Positions 38,398-47,521 are shown, counted from the stretch's first letter. The stretch: DNA of 64,000 nt from Antarcticimicrobium sp033791545 (GCA_033791545.1 JASJGL010000020.1:1-64000); one strand, 5' to 3'. The notes: generated by a model from the letters alone, not told the origin. Numbers and translations are program-made.

Positions 38398-38771
38398 TCT
38401 CGCCAGAGCTGACCCGGCTGGGCGTGATCTTGAGCGATCGCGGCTCTCGCTATGCGGTCAGCGGCGCGCCGGTGAACAGCCGGGCCGAGGTGGACGCCGC
38501 GCTGGCCGCGCTGAAAGCCGACCGCGCCTATGCCAAGGCCACGCACAACACTTGGGGGGCGATGCTGCCGACCGGCGCGCTCAAGTCCGATGATGGCGAA
38601 TCCGGGGCCGGGATGGTGATCCTGCGCATGTTGGAGCGGGCCGGGCTGGAGAATCACCTGATCATCGTGACCCGCTGGTATGGCGGCAAGAAGCTGGGCG
38701 GCGACCGGTTCCGCCGGGTGCAGGACGCGGTGCGCGCCTATCTCGAGACTCCCGGGTTGACCAACGGTTGA
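38394..38771 (+). CDS. YigZ/IMPACT N-terminal domain protein
   Basis: 125 residues. KATHNTWGAMLP, KSDDGESGAGMVIL and HLIIVTRWYGGKKLGGDRFR give the conserved core of UPF0029. The C-terminal DUF1949 half of full-length YigZ (about 200 residues) is missing, and no coding continuation is seen, so this is a short form. It overlaps the protease gene by 4 bases. Function in bacteria is unclear. Confidence 0.82.
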   Translation: MISPELTRLGVILSDRGSRYAVSGAPVNSRAEVDAALAALKADRAYAKATHNTWGAMLPTGALKSDDGESGAGMVILRMLERAGLENHLIIVTRWYGGKKLGGDRFRRVQDAVRAYLETPGLTNG

Positions 38772-38843
38772 CCTGCATCAAGGGGCGTTGCGGGCAGGTT
38801 TGCTAGCGTATTTCTGCAATCACCGGCCAAGGAGAGCCCTGAA

Positions 38844-39098
38844 ATGCAGGATCGCGAAACGCTCAGATGTCACGCCGCGTTGGTGGATCGGATGGCCTCC
38901 GCGCTGGGCATTGATCTGGAAGACGCCGCGCTCGCCGGGAGACTGGCGTTTGATGAAATTTCTGATGCGGTTCTACGCTGCACCGGCTGTAGCGACCCGG
39001 CGCAGTGCGCGTCGTGGACCGTGCGCCCGGTTGAGACGACGCCGGGATATTGTAGCAATCGCGATCTGATGATGCGGTTGCGGCAGGGTGCGGATTGA
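38844..39098 (+). CDS. DUF6455-type small cysteine-rich protein, copy 1
   Basis: 84 residues. Helical N-terminus (LVDRMASALGIDLEDAALAG) and then CTGCSDPAQCASW with a late cysteine in PGYCSNRDLM. The C-x2-C-x5-C-x-W and distant C arrangement could bind zinc or an iron-sulfur cluster. First of three tandem paralogues; GGAGAGCCCTGAA precedes the ATG. Confidence 0.75.
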   Translation: MQDRETLRCHAALVDRMASALGIDLEDAALAGRLAFDEISDAVLRCTGCSDPAQCASWTVRPVETTPGYCSNRDLMMRLRQGAD

Positions 39099-39113
39099 GG
39101 TGGGGAGAGGAAG

Positions 39114-39398
39114 ATGACGGCGGTACTGGGGCAGATCATGGCGCATGTCCGGTTGATCGGACGCATGGGCAAGGCGACGGATACGGATCTGATCGGTGCC
39201 TATGAGGCGGGGGATCTGAGTCAGGAGGAATGGGCCGAAATGGTTCAAACCTGCCGGAGCTGTGACTGGGCGGATCAATGTGGCGCTTGGATCGACCGCC
39301 ACGGATCGGCGGGTGAAGCCCCAGAACATTGCCCGAATCGGTGCAAATTCAAGGAAGTACAGGCCCGCGCCGCCGCGCGGGCGGATCGGGAGGTGTAG
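39114..39398 (+). CDS. DUF6455-type small cysteine-rich protein, copy 2
   Basis: 94 residues. MGKATDTDLIGAYEAGDLSQ, then the same cysteine pattern, CRSCDWADQCGAWI, and a late pair HCPNRCKF. It begins 15 bases after copy 1 with GGGGAGAGGAAG upstream. Function unknown. Confidence 0.75.
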   Translation: MTAVLGQIMAHVRLIGRMGKATDTDLIGAYEAGDLSQEEWAEMVQTCRSCDWADQCGAWIDRHGSAGEAPEHCPNRCKFKEVQARAAARADREV

Positions 39399-39399
39399 G

Positions 39400-39687
39400 A
39401 TGCAAGTCGAAGTTCAGAACGAAGAAGATGACAAGATAGATCATCATTTCTGGCTGACGCGTTCGGTTGCGCGGGTGGCGGGGGTCAACCTGAACCGCGC
39501 CATCGCCAATGGTAGTCTGAGCCTTTCAGACTATCACGAGATGATCGCGGAATGTCAGGTGGGGGGATGCCGCGCCGCCTGCGAGACATGGTTGGCACAA
39601 CAGACCGACTGGCCGACGTCGCCGCCGCCCTATTGCGCCCATGCACGCATTCTTGCCGAGTTGCGCCAGAGGCAGCGCCCGCATTGA
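39400..39687 (+). CDS. DUF6455-type small cysteine-rich protein, copy 3
   Basis: 95 residues. AGVNLNRAIANGSLSLSDYH and the cysteine block CQVGGCRAACETWL, with a late PYCAHARIL. The spacing of the first two cysteines is larger than in copies 1 and 2. It starts one base after the stop of copy 2, so the three form one operon. Confidence 0.75.
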   Translation: MQVEVQNEEDDKIDHHFWLTRSVARVAGVNLNRAIANGSLSLSDYHEMIAECQVGGCRAACETWLAQQTDWPTSPPPYCAHARILAELRQRQRPH

Positions 39688-39789
39688 GGCGGGCCGCCTC
39701 TGGCGCGTCCCGGTCAGATTTGGGGATAAAGCCATAAATTATTGAGAAATGAACATCACCGGTCAGCGGGCTGTGGGTAAGTCAGTCTC

Positions 39790-41184
39790 TCACGTTTTGA
39801 TAATGCGCCCCCAGAGATCATAATCGCTGGCCTCATCGACCTCGACCGTGACGATATCGCCGGGGCTGAGCGCCTCGAACCCTTCGTCGATGAAGAGGTT
39901 GCCATCGATCTCCGGCGCGTCGGCCATGGTGCGGCAGGTGGCGGCGTCATCGTCCACCTCGTCCACGATGACATCACAGCGGCGACCGACCTTGGCCGCG
40001 AGTTTCGCCGCTGAAATCGCCTGCGCCTTTTGCATGAAACGGTCCCAGCGCTCTTGCTTGACCTCTCCGGGCACGTGATCGGGCAAGTCGTTCGAGCGTG
40101 CGCCCGCGACATTTTCATACTTAAAACACCCGATCCGATCGAGCTGGGCCTCGTCCATCCAGTCCAGCAGGGTCTGGAATTCTTCTTCTGTTTCACCGGG
40201 ATAGCCGACGATAAAGGTTGAGCGCAGGGTGATATCGGGGCAGATCGCGCGCCAGGCGGCAATTTCGTCCAGCGTCCGCGCCGCCGCAGCTGGCCGCGCC
40301 ATCCGCTTCAAGGTGTCGGGATGGGCGTGTTGGAACGGGATGTCGAGATAGGGCAGGATCCCGTTTTTGGTGTCCGCCATCAGCGGGATCAGCTCGCGCA
40401 CATGCGGGTAGGGATAGACATAGTGCAGCCGCACCCAAGCGCCAAGCTGTCCCAACTCGCGCGCGAGATCTGTGATATGGCTGCGCACCTCCCGGTTTTT
40501 CCACAGGTTGGTATCATACTTTCGATCCAGTCCGTAAGCGCTTGTATCCTGCGAGATAACCAAGAGTTCGCGCACGCCCGCCTCGACCAGCTTCTCGGCC
40601 TCGCGCAGCACCGCGTGCGCCGGGCGCGATACCAGCCGTCCGCGCATGTCGGGGATGATGCAGAACTTGCACTTGTGATTGCAGCCCTCGGAGATTTTCA
40701 GATAGCTGAAATGGCGCGGCGTCAGCTTCACCCCTGCCGCTGGCAGCAGGTCGACAAAGGGATCGGGATCGGGCGGCACCGCGATGTGCACGGCATCAAG
40801 CACCTGTTCGTATTGATGCGGTCCGGTTACCGCCAGAATGCGTGGGTGATGTTCCCGGATATAATCAGGCTCAGCGCCCAGACAGCCGGTGACGATGACC
40901 TTGCCGTTTTCCAGCAACGCCTCGCCGATGGCATCGAGCGATTCCGCCTTGGCGCTGTCGAGAAAGCCGCAGGTGTTCACGATCACCGCGTCGGCCCCGG
41001 CATAGTCGGGCGAGACGCCATAGCCTTCGGCGCGCAGCCGCGTCAGGATGCGTTCGCTGTCCACCAGCGCCTTGGGGCAGCCCAGCGACACCATGCCGAT
41101 GGTGGGCTGACCCGCGCGCGGCTTTTCGGCCATGCGAAGCTTGGGGGCGAGGTCGGGGCGTAGGTCTGGCGGGTTGCTGGTCAT
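39790..41184 (-). CDS. rimO: Ribosomal protein S12 methylthiotransferase
   Basis: 464 residues. Radical SAM enzyme that methylthiolates aspartate of S12. N-terminal cluster cysteines C36, C72 and C101, radical SAM triad C168-x3-C172-x2-C175 (GCNHKCKFC), and a C-terminal TRAM-like domain (ISPGDIVTVEVDEASDYDL-like end). All ligands present. The probable -10 (TATATC) lies only about 8 bases from this ATG, so the start may be leaderless or the ATG at 41133 may be used. Confidence 0.94.
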   Translation of the reverse strand: MTSNPPDLRPDLAPKLRMAEKPRAGQPTIGMVSLGCPKALVDSERILTRLRAEGYGVSPDYAGADAVIVNTCGFLDSAKAESLDAIGEALLENGKVIVTGCLGAEPDYIREHHPRILAVTGPHQYEQVLDAVHIAVPPDPDPFVDLLPAAGVKLTPRHFSYLKISEGCNHKCKFCIIPDMRGRLVSRPAHAVLREAEKLVEAGVRELLVISQDTSAYGLDRKYDTNLWKNREVRSHITDLARELGQLGAWVRLHYVYPYPHVRELIPLMADTKNGILPYLDIPFQHAHPDTLKRMARPAAAARTLDEIAAWRAICPDITLRSTFIVGYPGETEEEFQTLLDWMDEAQLDRIGCFKYENVAGARSNDLPDHVPGEVKQERWDRFMQKAQAISAAKLAAKVGRRCDVIVDEVDDDAATCRTMADAPEIDGNLFIDEGFEALSPGDIVTVEVDEASDYDLWGRIIKT

Positions 41185-41243
41185 TGCGCGGATATAAAGG
41201 GGCGCGCGCCGACTGCAAAGGGGGCAAAATGTGTCGCCGCGAT

Positions 41244-41259
41244 TGCACCGCGCGGTGCA
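41244..41259. promoter_or_regulatory. Perfect 16-bp palindrome between rimO and the AsmA gene
   Basis: TGCACCGCGCGGTGCA reads the same on both strands and lies 60 bases upstream of rimO and 44 bases upstream of the AsmA gene. It shares the centre CCGCGCGG with the palindrome upstream of uspA. Possible operator. Confidence 0.5.
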
Positions 41260-41302
41260 GGGGCTAAGCTGGGCGCAATTTTGAGTAGAGGGTAAAGATT
41301 AA

Positions 41303-43234
41303 ATGAAGTGGATTTTTCGCATCCTCGCGATCGTTCTGGTTGCGGTGGCCTTGGCTGTGGTGGGCATTCTTTTTCTGCCGTCCGAGCGCATAGCGCAGAT
41401 CGCCGCCGATCAGATCGAGGCGCAAACCGGTCGCGCGGTACGCTTCGAGGGCGGTGTCCGGGTCTCTGTTTGGCCCGTGCTGGGGGCCGAGACCGGGCCG
41501 GTAACGCTGGCCAACGCCGATTGGGCCGGGGCGGAACCGATGTTGCAGGCCGACGGGTTGGCGATTGGCGTGGATGCTGCGGCGCTGATCGCGGGCACGG
41601 TCCGGGTGACTCGGATCGTGGCCGAGCGGCCGGTGTTGAACCTGACCACCCGCGCCGACGGGACCGGCAATTGGGTGTTCGGCGCGGGGGTGCCCGCCCC
41701 CACGTCCGAGACCGGTGACTCCACGGTGCCCCCGGTCACGCTGGATCGGCTGGAACTGACCGGCGCACGGCTGTTTTATTCCGATGCCGGGGCGGCGCCG
41801 GTGGCCTTGGGCCCGCTCGATCTGGTTCTGGACTGGCCGCAGGGGCAGGAGGCGGCGGATGTGACCGCGCGGCTCAGCCACAACGGGGCCGTAATCGACC
41901 TCACGGCGCGGATCGCCGCGATGGAGGGGCTGTTGGCCGGCAAGGTGGTGCCCCTGAGTGCCAGCGCCAGTCTTGGCAAAGCCCAGTTCGATTTTGACGG
42001 GCGGGCCAGTCTCGCGGGCGCTGCGGCCGGGCGCGTCACCGCCAAGAGTTCGGACACCGCCGCCTTGATGTCGGCCCTCGGGCTGGGCGCGGTGGATTTG
42101 CCCAAGGGAACGGGCCGCTCGGCCGAACTGACGACGGATGCCACCTTTACCACCGATGGTCGCCTGTCGTTGCGCGATATGACACTGGTGCTGGATCAGA
42201 ACAGCATCACCGGCGCAGCGGATGTGACCTTGGCCGGAACGCCGCGGGTGGTGGCAGAACTGAGCGCCGGGGCGCTGGATCTGTCGGCGCTGGGCGGCGG
42301 CGAGAGCACCGGCAGCGGCACCGGCAGTAGCGGCGGCGGCAGCGAGGACGGCTGGTCCAAGACCCCGATCGATGCCAGTGCGCTGGGGCTGGTCGATGGG
42401 GTGATCAAGCTGCACGTGCAGAGCATCGATACCGGCACAGTCAAGCTGGGGCCGACCGAGGCGGCGCTGACGCTGGAGCGCGCGCGCGCGGTGCTCAAGC
42501 TCAGCCCGGCCGCCGTCTTTGGCGGTAGCCTGAGCGGAGAGCTTGTCGCCAACGCGCGCAACGGCTTTTCGGTGCGCGGCGATCTGAGCGCCAAGGACAT
42601 GGATATGACCGCGCTGCTGCGCGACCTCGTAGGGATCGATCGGTTTTCCGGCAAGGGCGAGGCCCGCGTCGCGTTTCTGGGCTCTGGTGCCTCGGTGGAT
42701 GCGCTCATGCGGTCGCTGTCCGGGGAGGGGAGCCTGTCGGTGGGGCGCGGCGTGATCTCGGGGATCGATCTGGACAAGCTGTTCCGCTCTGGCGCGGTGA
42801 CGGGGGGCACCACGGTGTTTGACAGTCTGAAGGCCAGCTATCGGATCGAGGGCGGCAATCTGCAGAACGACGATCTGTTGCTGCTGTTGTCGAGCTTCAA
42901 GGTCGCTGGCGCCGGGCGCGTCGGTCTCGGGGCGCGCGATCTGGATTATCTGGTCACCCCGACCGCATTCGAGAGCGAGGACAGCACCGGGTTGCAGGTG
43001 CCGGTGCGCTTTACCGGGCCGTGGTCAAACCCGCGCATCCGCCCTGATCTGGATGCCGCCACCAAGGTGCGGTTGGAGGAGCAGAAGGACAAGCTGGAGC
43101 AGAAAGCCAAGGAGAAGCTGCAGGAAAAGCTGAATCTGACGATCGAGGACGGTCAGAGCACAGAAGAGGCGATCAAGGACCGGCTGGAGGATGAGGCGGC
43201 CAAGCAGCTCAAGAAATTGTTTGGCAGCGACTGA
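41303..43234 (+). CDS. AsmA-family outer-membrane biogenesis protein
   Basis: 643 residues. One N-terminal membrane anchor (residues 4-27) is followed by FEGGVRVSVWPVLGAETG, the AsmA domain hallmark, then long beta-rich repeats in the periplasm (LSLRDMTLVLDQNSITGAAD) and a charged helical tail (LEEQKDKLEQKAKEKLQEKL). The family is related to bridge-like lipid transfer proteins and is thought to move phospholipid to the outer membrane. Middle region contains a low-complexity S/G stretch near residue 335. Preceded by AGAGGG. Confidence 0.88.
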   Translation: MKWIFRILAIVLVAVALAVVGILFLPSERIAQIAADQIEAQTGRAVRFEGGVRVSVWPVLGAETGPVTLANADWAGAEPMLQADGLAIGVDAAALIAGTVRVTRIVAERPVLNLTTRADGTGNWVFGAGVPAPTSETGDSTVPPVTLDRLELTGARLFYSDAGAAPVALGPLDLVLDWPQGQEAADVTARLSHNGAVIDLTARIAAMEGLLAGKVVPLSASASLGKAQFDFDGRASLAGAAAGRVTAKSSDTAALMSALGLGAVDLPKGTGRSAELTTDATFTTDGRLSLRDMTLVLDQNSITGAADVTLAGTPRVVAELSAGALDLSALGGGESTGSGTGSSGGGSEDGWSKTPIDASALGLVDGVIKLHVQSIDTGTVKLGPTEAALTLERARAVLKLSPAAVFGGSLSGELVANARNGFSVRGDLSAKDMDMTALLRDLVGIDRFSGKGEARVAFLGSGASVDALMRSLSGEGSLSVGRGVISGIDLDKLFRSGAVTGGTTVFDSLKASYRIEGGNLQNDDLLLLLSSFKVAGAGRVGLGARDLDYLVTPTAFESEDSTGLQVPVRFTGPWSNPRIRPDLDAATKVRLEEQKDKLEQKAKEKLQEKLNLTIEDGQSTEEAIKDRLEDEAAKQLKKLFGSD

Positions 43235-43260
43235 GGTTGGAAGGGGGGATTACCAAGGGA

Positions 43261-43310
43261 CGCGCCTGCGGCGCGTGCCTTCGGCGAGAGTATTTTCAGC
43301 CAGAAAAAGC
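43261..43310. repeat. Dispersed intergenic stem-loop repeat, copy B
   Basis: CGCGCC-TGC-GGCGCG hairpin (43261-43275), then TCGGCGAGAGTATTTTCAGC and CAGAAAAAG. Layout and tail resemble copy A at 18541-18602. It lies in the gap between convergent AsmA and manB genes. Confidence 0.5.
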
Positions 43311-43353
43311 GGGGGTCGGAAAAGTTGGGGCTGCCAAAAAGGGGGGCGGTAAA

Positions 43354-43381
43354 AGAGGGGCGAGGACGTTCGCCCCTCTTC
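43354..43381. terminator. Terminator between the AsmA and manB genes
   Basis: AAGAGGGGCGA (43354-43364) and TCGCCCCTCTT (43371-43381) form a perfect stem with a 6-base loop; on the minus strand TTTTA follows. It fits the end of the kps-kdsA-manB operon. Confidence 0.82.
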
Positions 43382-43403
43382 GCTGTTCAAATCCTCGGGG
43401 GTG

Positions 43404-44900
43404 TCAGATCCGCTGGTCGTAATCGCCGACCGAGGGTTCGGTGCGGATCACCGCGTCGATATCGGTGAAGATGGCGCGCATCTCGTCCTCACTTTGTGCG
43501 CTTTCGCAGACCACGACCAGATTGGGCGTGTTCGAACTGGCGCGCACCAATCCCCAAGAGCCATTGTCAAGTATGACGCGGGCCCCGTTCACGGTGACCA
43601 CCTCCTTGATGGCGCGGCCTGCGACGGTCTCGCCGGCCTCATGCTTGGCGACCAGTTTCTGCACTAGACGCGCCAGCACATCGTATTTCTCACCATCGGC
43701 GCAATAGGGCGACATGGTGGGGGTGGACCAGGTTTTGGGCAGGGCCTTGCGCAGATCTGACATCGACATGTCGGGGTTGCGCTCCATCAATTTGCAGATC
43801 TCGACCGCGACACGCATGCCGCAATCATAGCCGCGCCCGATCGGTTCCGCCAAGAAGTAGTGGCCGGACTTTTCGAAGCCTGCCAGCGCGCCGAGTTCCT
43901 TGACCCGGCGTTTCATGTGGGAATGCCCGGTCTTCCAGTAATCGGCCTTGGCCCCGTGCTTGATCAGTTCGGGGTCAGAGGCAAACAGGCCAGTGGATTT
44001 CACATCCGCGACAAAGGTGGAGTTGGGATAGATCTTGGCCAGATCGCGGGCCATGATCACGCCGACCTTGTCGGCAAAGATCTCTTCGCCCTCGTCATCG
44101 ACCACGCCGCAGCGGTCGCCGTCCCCGTCGAAGCCGAGCGCCAGATCGGCGTCGCTGGCCAGCACGGTTTTCGCCATGTCATGCAGCATGTGCATGTCTT
44201 CGGGGTTCGGGTTGTAGTGTGGAAAGGTATAGTCGAGGTCGTTGTGGCTTGGCACCACCTCGACGCCGATGCGTTCAAACACCTCGGGCGCAAAGGCGCT
44301 CGCGGTGCCATTGCCGGTGGCGCAGACCACCTTGAGCTTGCGGGTCATCTTGAAGTCGCCGACCAGATCGTCGAGATAGGCCTCTTTCACCCCTTCGACG
44401 AATTCATAACCGCCGCCGGGGGCTTGGGCGCCGTGACCTGACAGCACGATTTCTTTCAGTTCCGACATTTCGTCCGGGCCGTGGGTTAACGGGCGTTCAA
44501 AGCCCATCTTGACCCCGGTCCAGCCGTTCGGGTTGTGGCTGGCCGTGACCATGGCCACCGCTGGCACATTGAGGTGAAACTGGGCGAAATAGGCCATCGG
44601 TGACACTGCCGGGCCGATATCCTTGACGTGAATGCCGGCCTGCATCAACCCGAGAACCAGCGCGTTCTTGATCGCCAGCGAATAGTCGCGGTAATCGTTG
44701 GCCACGGCAATGACGGGGTCGATGCCATGGCGGCGCATCTGGGTGCCAAGGCCAAGGCCCAGCGCGGTCATGCCGGGCAGGTTGATCTCTTCCGGGTATT
44801 TCCAGCGGGCGTCATATTCACGAAAGCCGGTCGGCTTGATCATCGGAAGTTTCAGAAAATCCCAAGTATTGGGCGTCACCTCATAAAGCGGGCGGGTCAT
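43404..44900 (-). CDS. manB: Phosphomannomutase/phosphoglucomutase
   Basis: 498 residues of the alpha-D-phosphohexomutase family. Phosphoserine loop TASHNP with S121, metal loop D258-G-D260-G-D262, sugar-binding EKSGHYF and phosphate-binding RASSNTPN are present. It may serve mannose-1-P or glucose-1-P for surface polysaccharide. It ends the kpsT-kpsE-kdsA-manB unit, 19 bases after kdsA. Which hexose it prefers cannot be told from sequence. Confidence 0.9.
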   Translation of the reverse strand: MTRPLYEVTPNTWDFLKLPMIKPTGFREYDARWKYPEEINLPGMTALGLGLGTQMRRHGIDPVIAVANDYRDYSLAIKNALVLGLMQAGIHVKDIGPAVSPMAYFAQFHLNVPAVAMVTASHNPNGWTGVKMGFERPLTHGPDEMSELKEIVLSGHGAQAPGGGYEFVEGVKEAYLDDLVGDFKMTRKLKVVCATGNGTASAFAPEVFERIGVEVVPSHNDLDYTFPHYNPNPEDMHMLHDMAKTVLASDADLALGFDGDGDRCGVVDDEGEEIFADKVGVIMARDLAKIYPNSTFVADVKSTGLFASDPELIKHGAKADYWKTGHSHMKRRVKELGALAGFEKSGHYFLAEPIGRGYDCGMRVAVEICKLMERNPDMSMSDLRKALPKTWSTPTMSPYCADGEKYDVLARLVQKLVAKHEAGETVAGRAIKEVVTVNGARVILDNGSWGLVRASSNTPNLVVVCESAQSEDEMRAIFTDIDAVIRTEPSVGDYDQRI

Positions 44901-44919
44901 ACGGTCTGGTCCTCAAATC

Positions 44920-45753
44920 TCAAATTACAATTGGGTTGGCCTTGGCCAATGCATCGAAGCGCATCAGCGTGTTGATCAGTGCGCCCATCTGGTCCAGCGG
45001 GATCATGTTGGGCCCGTCCGAGGGGGCGGTGTCGGGGTTTTCATGGGTTTCGATGAACACGGCCGCGACCCCCAGCGCGACGGCCGCACGGGCCATCACG
45101 GGGGCGAATTCGCGTTGCCCGCCAGACGAACTGCCTTGGCCGCCGGGTTGTTGCACCGAATGGGTGGCGTCCATCACCACGGGATAGCCGGTTTTCGCCA
45201 TGATCGGCAGAGATCGCATATCCGCCACCAGCGTGTTGTAGCCGAAAGAGGTGCCGCGTTCGGTCAGCAGGATGCGGGTGTTCCCCGTGCTCTCGATCTT
45301 GGTGATGATGTTGCCCATCTCCCAAGGGGCGAGGAACTGCCCTTTCTTGACGTTGACGACCGCGCCGGTGCGCCCCGCTGCAAGCAGCATGTCGGTTTGG
45401 CGGCACAAGAAGGCCGGGATCTGCAGGATGTCCACCACTTCGGCGGCGCGGGCGCATTGTTCCTCGGTGTGGACATCGGTCAGCACCGGGATGTCGAATG
45501 TCTTGCGGATATCATCGAGCACCGCGAGCCCGGCATCGATGCCCATGCCCCGCTTGCCGCCAAGCGAGGTGCGGTTGGCCTTGTCGTAAGAGGCCTTGAA
45601 CACATACTGCGCGCCGGCGGCGGCGCAGATTTCCTGCATTTGACCGGCGATCATCTGTGCATGATCGCGGCTTTCAAGCTGGCAAGGGCCTGCTATGACG
45701 GTCAATGGCCGATCATTCCCGATCGTCAGACCGGCGACGTCTACGTGTTTCAT
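44920..45753 (-). CDS. kdsA: 3-deoxy-8-phosphooctulonate synthase (Kdo-8-P synthase)
   Basis: 277 residues. Condenses arabinose-5-P and PEP to Kdo-8-P for lipid A core and capsule linkers. VIAGPCQLESRDHA, FKASYDKANRTS, PVLTDVHTEEQC, VKKGQFLAPWEM and DATHSVQQPGGQG-S match the family; the C-rich metal position follows the metal-dependent type (GPCQ). Placed between kpsE and manB with 4- and 19-base gaps, so here it probably also supplies capsule synthesis. Confidence 0.95.
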   Translation of the reverse strand: MKHVDVAGLTIGNDRPLTVIAGPCQLESRDHAQMIAGQMQEICAAAGAQYVFKASYDKANRTSLGGKRGMGIDAGLAVLDDIRKTFDIPVLTDVHTEEQCARAAEVVDILQIPAFLCRQTDMLLAAGRTGAVVNVKKGQFLAPWEMGNIITKIESTGNTRILLTERGTSFGYNTLVADMRSLPIMAKTGYPVVMDATHSVQQPGGQGSSSGGQREFAPVMARAAVALGVAAVFIETHENPDTAPSDGPNMIPLDQMGALINTLMRFDALAKANPIVI

Positions 45754-45757
45754 GAGA

Positions 45758-47521
45758 CTATGAGGTTACCTGTTCCCGGAGAATTGACGCGGTAAGCGAG
45801 ATCATCAGGTAGATACCGGAAAAAATCAGGAATGCCAAAATCGTATTCTCGAACTTGCGCGGATAGGCGGGATCCTGACTGGCGACCGGTTCAACCGAGG
45901 TGGTGAGATAGCGCACCTGGCGGTTGGCCTCCATCCGGGTCTGTTCCACCTGTTGCAGCGCGGATTGCAGCATCATGTCGCGGGTTGCAAGGTCGGCCTG
46001 CGCCATCTGGATCCGGACGCTGAGCTGTGCCAGAGAATTTTCGCCCTGAGAGGCATCGACCATCCGTTTGTTCAGCCGTGCCAGCAACGCCTCCAGTCGG
46101 CGCACATCGCCTTGCGCGCCATCGACCTTGGCCCGGTTGGGGTGGCTGTTGTCCATCAGCGCGGCCAGCTCAAGCTGCTTTTCCTGAAGCTGCATCTCGA
46201 TTCGGTTGATTTGTCCGCGCAGCGTCGCGATCACGCCCTCGGGGTCAAGGATTGCGCCTTTTTGCTGCAAGCCGACCAGCGCCTCTTGGGCCTTGCTCCG
46301 CTCATCCTGGGCGTTGTCAAAGCTGGTGAGCGCATCCTGCATCTGGTCGGATCGTTTCTGTTCGCTCAGACGGTTCACTCGATCTTCGGCATAGGAGAGC
46401 AGCGAGCGGGCGAAATTGGCACTGATCCCGGGGTCGGCGGCGGCCACCTCCAGTCGGATCACGCCTTCGGTCGGGTCGAAACCGATTTTCACGAATTTCG
46501 AATAGAGCCTGTAGGCCTGCTCGTTGGTCGGGTTCTCGGGCAAGCGTTGAATCGGGTCGATCCAGCTTTGGGTGAAATGCGTCTTGAACCCTTCGTCCTT
46601 GTCCAGGCGCAGCATCGCGTCCTTGGATTGCAGATAGGACTGAACCGCGATCGAATCCTGGCTGGTGGCAAATTGGGTGCCGCTGAGCAGGCTGCCCAGC
46701 CCGGTGCCGCCGCCGGTATTGTCCGCCTTGAGGATCAGGAATTCCGATTTGGTGGCGTACATCGGCGTGGCCACGGCATAGAAATACCAGCCTGCCAAGA
46801 GTGTCGGCAGCATCACAAAGAATGCCAGCCGGGTCATCAACAGGACCATCTTCTTGTGCCGACGCCGGGCGAGATCGCGCTGGATCGTGCCGATTTCCAG
46901 ATCGCGTTCCTCTGACGGGCTCATCTCGGTCGAGGGCAGGGTCTGTTTGTCGCTGGGCACCGTCTGCGGCAGCTGAACGTGTTCTTTCGGGGGGCTGTCG
47001 TCGGCGTGCTGTCCTGCGGCGCTGTTGGGCACCACCAGTTCCAGCATGTTCGAGCGCTGGAACGGATCAATTCCCTGTTGCCGGAGCAGGCGAACCGCGT
47101 CGAAATCCGATGTGGCCGGCAGATTGTGCTTTTGCGCCACGCGGCGGGCCATGCGCAACTGGCGCCCGGTCAGCCCTTCGCGGCGGATGCCATCAATGGT
47201 CGCCTCGGTGGTGGTCTCACGGGCCGAAGATACCTGACCGCTCTGGGCAGCGGCGGGGGCCGGCTCGGGCGGGGGGCTTTGGGGGGCGCGCGTGGCAGAG
47301 TCCGCGTCAATCGATGGGGCTGCGGCGGCGTGCGCGGCCCTGGGGGGGCGCGGCGCGCTGGCGTCAGCGGCGGAGGGGACGGCGCGCGGGCGCAGTCGCT
47401 CTGTCGCCGGCGGTTCGATGCCGGCGGCGCTGCCGCTGTTCGCGCCCTCAGGCGCAGTGCTTTGCGCGGGGGCGGGATTGCGACGAATGCGGAATTTTTT
47501 AGCCTTGGGTTTCGTAGTCAT
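45758..47521 (-). CDS. kpsE: Capsule polysaccharide export inner-membrane protein, KpsE/CtrB-like
   Basis: 587 residues. Residues 1-220 are a long cytoplasmic, proline/alanine-rich segment with a small conserved-looking module (GLTGRQLRMARRVAQKHNLP, then DFDAVRLLRQQGIDPFQ). A membrane helix at about 232-250, a large periplasmic Wzz-like part with coiled coil (about 380-540), and a second helix at about 566-585 follow. In ABC-dependent capsule export it links the inner-membrane transporter to the outer-membrane KpsD. It overlaps kpsT by 23 bases. Confidence 0.85.
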   Translation of the reverse strand: MTTKPKAKKFRIRRNPAPAQSTAPEGANSGSAAGIEPPATERLRPRAVPSAADASAPRPPRAAHAAAAPSIDADSATRAPQSPPPEPAPAAAQSGQVSSARETTTEATIDGIRREGLTGRQLRMARRVAQKHNLPATSDFDAVRLLRQQGIDPFQRSNMLELVVPNSAAGQHADDSPPKEHVQLPQTVPSDKQTLPSTEMSPSEERDLEIGTIQRDLARRRHKKMVLLMTRLAFFVMLPTLLAGWYFYAVATPMYATKSEFLILKADNTGGGTGLGSLLSGTQFATSQDSIAVQSYLQSKDAMLRLDKDEGFKTHFTQSWIDPIQRLPENPTNEQAYRLYSKFVKIGFDPTEGVIRLEVAAADPGISANFARSLLSYAEDRVNRLSEQKRSDQMQDALTSFDNAQDERSKAQEALVGLQQKGAILDPEGVIATLRGQINRIEMQLQEKQLELAALMDNSHPNRAKVDGAQGDVRRLEALLARLNKRMVDASQGENSLAQLSVRIQMAQADLATRDMMLQSALQQVEQTRMEANRQVRYLTTSVEPVASQDPAYPRKFENTILAFLIFSGIYLMISLTASILREQVTS

